This document shows, in pieces, positions 59,209-64,000 of a DNA stretch of 64,000 nucleotides. The position numbers were made by a program, and so were the translations under genes. The notes beneath the pieces are model-generated. The model was not told the origin of the DNA and made no database searches. It saw nothing but the letters and a program-made list of their open reading frames with translations. The first letter of the stretch is position 1; the number at the start of each line of letters is the position of its first letter. Source of the DNA: Limonium bicolor (Eukaryota; Streptophyta; Magnoliopsida; Caryophyllales; Plumbaginaceae); NCBI GenBank assembly GCA_023374045.1, contig CM041779.1, positions 301,888,167-301,952,166 on the forward strand, in the 5' to 3' direction.

Positions 59209-60834
59209 CTCACATTGCTTGGCAATAATTGTATGCTCAAGCTTCACTACATTTGTAATTCTGAAAGAGAATTAATTGCTAATAGAAACCCCGAGTTTTC
59301 TATACAAACTCACATGACTATAGGTCGCAAGAGAGAATGGTCACCATTATAAAAAATAATTAGTTTGCCAGTCAGTGTGAACATCAATTAGATTAAAGTT
59401 AGAACATGATTAAGAATTTTCTTGTTCACACCATCACGATGCATGCATGACTCTCAGACCATGATGGTGAGGTTTAAACCAATATTATTGGTTCCTAGAT
59501 CCAGAGCACATGGTATATTGTGCTTAATTAATAACTACTTCATCAGATTTAATAAGAGACGACAGAGACTAGTTTTGAAGTTATTAAGTGGTGTCAGTTT
59601 CTCCAGATGATTAATTACTTGATTCTGTATATGTTACTATTATATGTACAAATTATAGGGCATTCAGGTAGGAAATCTAGGCAGGCGTACGTGGTCTACC
59701 TGTCTTCAACTCTGATATTTGTTTTCAAACACGTTTTGTTTGTTTGAAATTAGAGTGTAATTAACTACAAGTGTGAACTAAGACTAATTAAAAAAAAGAG
59801 TGTTGACTTTTTTTTCCCATAAGGAGATAACTTCATAAACTACATGATTGCAGTGGTGGAACCATTCAAAATTGATTTTATACGAAAAATACAACAACGT
59901 ACAACGAATTTCCCCACATGTTCCATTGACTACAAGACTTCGGATAAAAATCAAAGAGACTTACAAAACATTATAATTTGAGTAAGTAATAAAGTTATAA
60001 TAATAAAAGCGGTTGCAGTAAAACAGTCGTACATGTGGCATCATACATGCTTGGGTTACGTTATATAAGAATCTAGCTAGTGTTCTTTAGCGCGTAACGG
60101 TCAAGTCATCGTTCTATGATAGTACAAAATAATTCCACACCCTAGCTACTTATCACTCATAATGGTTTGATTTCTTTCTTTTGATAGTCAAATATCAAAG
60201 GGTTGTATTTTAAATCAGTAAATTGAGATCCAGTTACAAAATCAACAAAATCGAGAAGTCCCGTTTAAACACATCACCAATTTAGATTACCGCTCAACTC
60301 AATTAGACAAGTCTCACCTTATCCTATAAAAAATCCTCCGAATAAGACATAAAGCTCCAGTTGTACTACTACCATCCTTGTGCGTTCCATCTGGAGTAGC
60401 CACTTTTCACACCATCACGCACGCACCTTCTAATACCTGAATATCCTTTACATCAAGAATAATCCCTTTAAGAAAAGTCTTCATTCGCCTAAATCCCAGG
60501 TTCTGCTTGTATAACAAAATCTTTGTCACTAATAGAGAAGCTTGGCCACCACTCCTAGGTCCTTTGCGACACAAATTTTCTAAATCTTCTATCCACACCT
60601 ATTGACTCCACGGCTTCTTCTTGAAAAATCAGTTAACTTTTTACACCCCAACTGTTCCACATTGTATAACAGTATGGTGATCTTAATACCTTCCTAAACA
60701 TTATGCCCGGGGGACGCTCACGTTCATTTCGTATGGAACATATCCATTACTTTCCCTTTAAATCTTCACCTCGTTGATCTTCATTTCCACCAGTATCCAC
60801 CTTGTTTCTTGTTTCGGCCATTTTCAGGACCTCT
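59209..60834. other. Region without recognised features
   Basis: Moderately AT-rich, with few repeats visible. A 63-codon minus-strand frame (60407..60598) has no recognisable motif. It may be the continuation of the LTR-B element's internal region or old host DNA. Confidence 0.35.
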
Positions 60835-60997
60835 TGTTAGAGTATAACATAGGACCAATGTACTCTATATTCATACTTCCTTATGTTCTCTCATATCATA
60901 GGTCCCTGTACACTATAAATAGTCGTTTCTACCTTCTGTAACATACTAGGAGACTTTCTCCTAATAATACACATCACATTTTATGCATACTCTCACA
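60835..60997 (+). repeat. Short 5' LTR (163 bp) of a Copia element
   Basis: It starts TGTTAGAGTATAAC and ends CATACTCTCACA directly before the primer site TGGTATCAGAT at 60998. CTATAAATAG near 60914 is a good TATA box. The small size fits Ale/Retrofit-like Copia elements. Confidence 0.8.
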
Positions 60998-61008
60998 TGG
61001 TATCAGAT
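60998..61008 (+). other. Primer binding site (initiator Met-tRNA) of the small Copia element
   Basis: TGGTATCAGAT abuts the LTR end with no spacer and differs from the usual core at the last base. Confidence 0.8.
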
Positions 61009-61167
61009 GTATTGAGAATACACACACATATCCCACGGCGTTACTTATCTACGCCGGATCTTTTCCCCAATCTTTCTTCTCCGATGTCTACTTCCTCGCT
61101 CACTCCCTTCCTTCTTCTCCCTCTGTACACTTTCGTCTGTCTCGTCACTTTCTAATCTACACTTACA

Positions 61168-62132
61168 ATGACGAACACACACGATTCAGAGATTTCATCG
61201 CAGGCGCCAAATCCAGAAATTCAACCAGAGATACCCAAGAAAGATAAAGAACCTAAGAATGCCGCCGCTACGGACGAACTGTTATTCATGCTTCAGATTT
61301 CCCAGGAATGCAGCTCGCATATAAATTCAACGGTGAGGCTTCCTGGATTGGAAGCGCAACTTCATTGTGGGTCTCATCTCGAAATCCAAATTAGGGTTCG
61401 TAGACGGCTCGATAAAGAAGGAAGATTATGAGGGAGCGCGACACAAAGCCTGGGAAAAAGCAAACGGAATGGTATGGGCTGGCTTTTTACAAGCCTTGAA
61501 GACTCTATCCGACAAACCGTCATCTACTTCACTTCCCCACCGCCCCAGATCTGATCAAATTTGTGTCGCCGTTACGATGAACCCAGCGGTACTCGCCTCT
61601 ATGCTCTCCGCCAAGAAGCTCGATTAATTGATCAAGAAGGCGACAACCTTAATGCCTACTACACACGCTGGGTCAAGATCTGGAATGAAGAACAACAAAT
61701 ATCTCCTTTCCCTACTTGTTCGTGCGGCGCATCTTCGAAATTGGCTACCATCACCGAAAATGCTCGCGTCATCGACTTTCTCATGGGCCTCAATTCTTCA
61801 TTCAACACGATGCGCAGTAATATCCTCATGATGTCTCCCCTCCCTGAGATTGAAAAAGTTTATGCGATGGTTCTGCAGGAAGAAAACATATCAATAAACA
61901 AAAAGCTCGCCTCGCCGAATCCGACAATCTTACTTTTCAATCTTCTCTGTCTCGGAACCCTAATTCCACAAAGAAACCCTTTGAGCCGAAACTTGGTGTC
62001 AAGACCATCAAATCCGATAATAAGAAGGTTCAATGCACTAAGTGCAAGAAATTCGGCCACATCTATGACGACTGCTACTGGGTTAAAGGAACATTTCCCA
62101 GTAATTGGAGGAATCAGAAAGACAAAAAGTAC
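61168..62132 (+). pseudogene. Copia gag (UBN2-type) with zinc knuckle, truncated by LTR insertion
   Basis: The frame begins MTNTHDSEISSQAPNPEIQ, an acidic leader. After frame changes near 61340 and 61600 the capsid part follows (SKLGFVDGSI, then LNAYYTRWVKIWNEEQQ, CSCGASSKL, IDFLMGLNSSFNTMRSNILM), typical of Gag in Ale/Retrofit-type Copia elements. A CX2CX4HX4C knuckle (CTKCKKFGHIYDDC) lies near 62054..62095. The sequence is then cut at 62132 by LTR-G, so protease and later domains are displaced beyond the window. At least two frameshifts occur. Confidence 0.85.
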
Positions 62133-63116
62133 TGTAACGCCCCGGTTTACCACCACCATTTACTTAGCCTCTTTTTTTTCTCTTTTTTTTTTTTTTCTAG
62201 AGAGACACGTTATAACCAAAGTAACTGCTTATATTATACATGTGTCAGTCTTCTTTTTACAAAGGTCCCCTAATACTGTCACCGGGGGTTACCGCCACAC
62301 CTACTAACCACTAGTAAGTGTAAGGCTATTACCACCACCACCCCTACGCTAGCTATCTTACATCGCTGTTACTATCAAAAGAGTGACACAACCAACCCGT
62401 CACTTTACACCTTAGTACCAAAAGACCCCTTCCAGCCAACAACTATGTTAGCACCTACTCCTATTTTACACCAAAAGTAAAGGGGTATCAAAAGGCTATT
62501 ACATCGCTAGCATCTAACTAGGGACCACTTGCATATACTCGTACACTGTGGAAACATCATGAGTGATGGACTGACTGGTGCCATTTTCCGGGTGCCTAAA
62601 ACCTTGTATCTTCTTGTTCCACTCTTCATAAATTATCTCGGTGACCCCAGGCTGTAAACTTCTACGATAGGTGACAAACATGAAAATATAGAAAGTATCG
62701 GTGGACTCGTCCTCAGTGCAGAGAAGGTGTCCATCCCAGTTACCCTGAATTCATAGAATACATATACACAGGAAAACATAACCAAATAAAATCAGTAAAA
62801 ACTGAGTAACACTACCACACCCCGTAAAAACTTATTTTCTCTTTAAAACCTTTGTTTCCAACAAATATTAACAGATACAATAAATCAGAATAGATCACGC
62901 ACCATTTACCTGTACCAAGAATTATCAAGAGATAATCAATATCAATACAAGATATTTCCAAATGAAGTCCACCACCACCACCACCCCCCCTATGTCCTTA
63001 AGTGTGCACACCCCCCTATTGGAAACTTCTGCCCAATAAGAGTAGATCATAGTGGCAGCTCCAATTTCATTAGTAGGAGCTTATATTGTTGCCGGAACGT
63101 CGGCTTGGCCTTAAAG
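62133..63116 (-). repeat. LTR-G: partial LTR inserted in the Copia gag
   Basis: It starts on the plus strand with TGTAACGCCCC, the inverted 3' end of a Gypsy-type LTR. It holds TATGTCCTTAAGTGTGCACA (62991..63010), the motif shared with LTR-F and the old repeat at 6791. It is itself interrupted at 63117 by another LTR start, so its other end is outside the window. Confidence 0.65.
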
Positions 63117-64000
63117 TGTAACACCCCAACCACCACCGTACACTTAACATCAAACTGCAGCGGAAATCTCAACTCATCACATTACTTAATTCAATGGTGT
63201 TACACGCCGTTAACCACCCACGTGGCTAACAAGGCTAATACATGTACATTGTATCGGTCTGATGGACTAGATTCCCGAGCAACTACACAATACAATCCTT
63301 ATTCCATTTCCAACATTTATTATATACATACATTCCCACTGTACCGAGTATTTACAAACTAATGCCGATAACAATTTCGGTCTTACTACGCCTATAATGC
63401 TTACGCCATTTAAATGGCTACCCATGTATAAACATCTACCCCGTCCTACTCTCTCGAACGGCTTCCAGCTCCTTGTGCCTGAAATAGAAAAGGAGAGAAA
63501 GGGTGGCCCCCAAGGGGCTCAGCACCTTTGCTGGTATGGTAATCCCGCAGCCCACATGTTACCGGGCCACGCACACTAATTGTCGTCTTAGCATGCAGTT
63601 GATTATATTTAAATCATGCATACAAACCATAAACACACAACACTCTGCATACACCCAACGATAGGGCTCAACATATATCCAACACATCCACACTTAACAA
63701 ATCATCCAATGATTCCTTTAACCTTAGAGTGGCTCTCCTCTAAAACGGAGCTACTTCCTTAATGAACGACACGTACCCATTAATCGGGTTATCCTTAAAC
63801 GCTCTTGTCACAAACTGGGATTCATTTCCATGATCCACACATTCCATATCCTACAACATATCTCATTCCTTGCATAACAAAACATAACAAAACCTTTCTT
63901 GTTTCGGCATACACATGATAACATCGCATTCATTTTAAACACCTAACGTATACATATCATAGCATAGCAAGGGAAATTGCCTAGCACGATATCAACACAA
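63117..64000 (-). repeat. LTR-D: partial long LTR, runs off the window
   Basis: It starts TGTAACACCCC and shares with LTR-B the early landmarks GCAG(T/C)GGAAATC, TCGGTCTGATG and TGTACCGAGTAT, and with LTR-C the hairpin GGCCCCCAAGGGGCTCAG (63505..63522). It is therefore a member of the same long-LTR family, inserted in LTR-G. Confidence 0.75.

Noticed and set aside
60407..60598. 63-codon minus-strand frame
   Set aside because: No recognisable domain; it is not linked to any supported element or splice signal.

Overview
The window looks like nuclear DNA of a flowering plant, probably a eudicot with a large, repeat-rich genome. One host gene is recognisable: a three-exon group III WRKY transcription factor on the minus strand (7702..9588). 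Almost everything else is transposable-element DNA of plant-specific types: Copia elements of Sirevirus-like and small-LTR types, Gypsy-type elements with 4-5 kb LTRs, an Athila-like element, a CACTA element with TNP2 and Ulp1-type genes, a MULE and a TRIM. No tRNA or rRNA gene, CRISPR array or bacterial-style operon was seen.

Layout. 1..6617 is the 3' end of a long-LTR Gypsy-type element. 6618..7700 is old repeat DNA. 7702..9588 is the WRKY gene, with a TATA box at about 9701..9713. A complete but degenerate Copia element (9894..18525, 5-bp target duplication TCGTG) begins about 305 bp upstream of the WRKY start codon. After 396 bp of flank comes a 17.1 kb CACTA transposon (18922..36058, duplication ACG). 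It contains a non-coding MULE (23199..30364, duplication AAACATAAA), which itself contains a Gypsy-type element with a 4.6 kb LTR (23483..30140, duplication GTTAT). All three duplications are intact, so the order of insertion is certain: CACTA, then MULE, then LTR element.

36062..51446 holds older pieces: an Athila-type LTR copy, a decayed Sirevirus-like Copia gag/protease region, a TRIM, a 45-bp minisatellite, another LTR of about 3 kb with in-frame 48-bp repeats, a fold-back element, and an Athila-like element with a double zinc-knuckle protein but no pol. 51447..60834 starts with a 4.2 kb LTR on the minus strand. The internal region to its right carries a 957-bp non-autonomous CACTA (58249..59205, duplication TAT) that shares ends with the large CACTA. 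60835..64000 is a small-LTR Copia whose gag is cut by one LTR, which is in turn cut by a second LTR.

Relations. The large CACTA once encoded TNP2 and a second protein (Transposase_24-like with a C-terminal Ulp1-type domain), both on the minus strand. Both now contain stops and frameshifts. The small CACTA has the same terminal and subterminal repeats and was probably moved by this family's proteins. The WRKY gene has an unusual WRKYGHK heptapeptide and an apparent one-base frameshift after its zinc finger, so it may be a decaying copy or may contain a sequence error.
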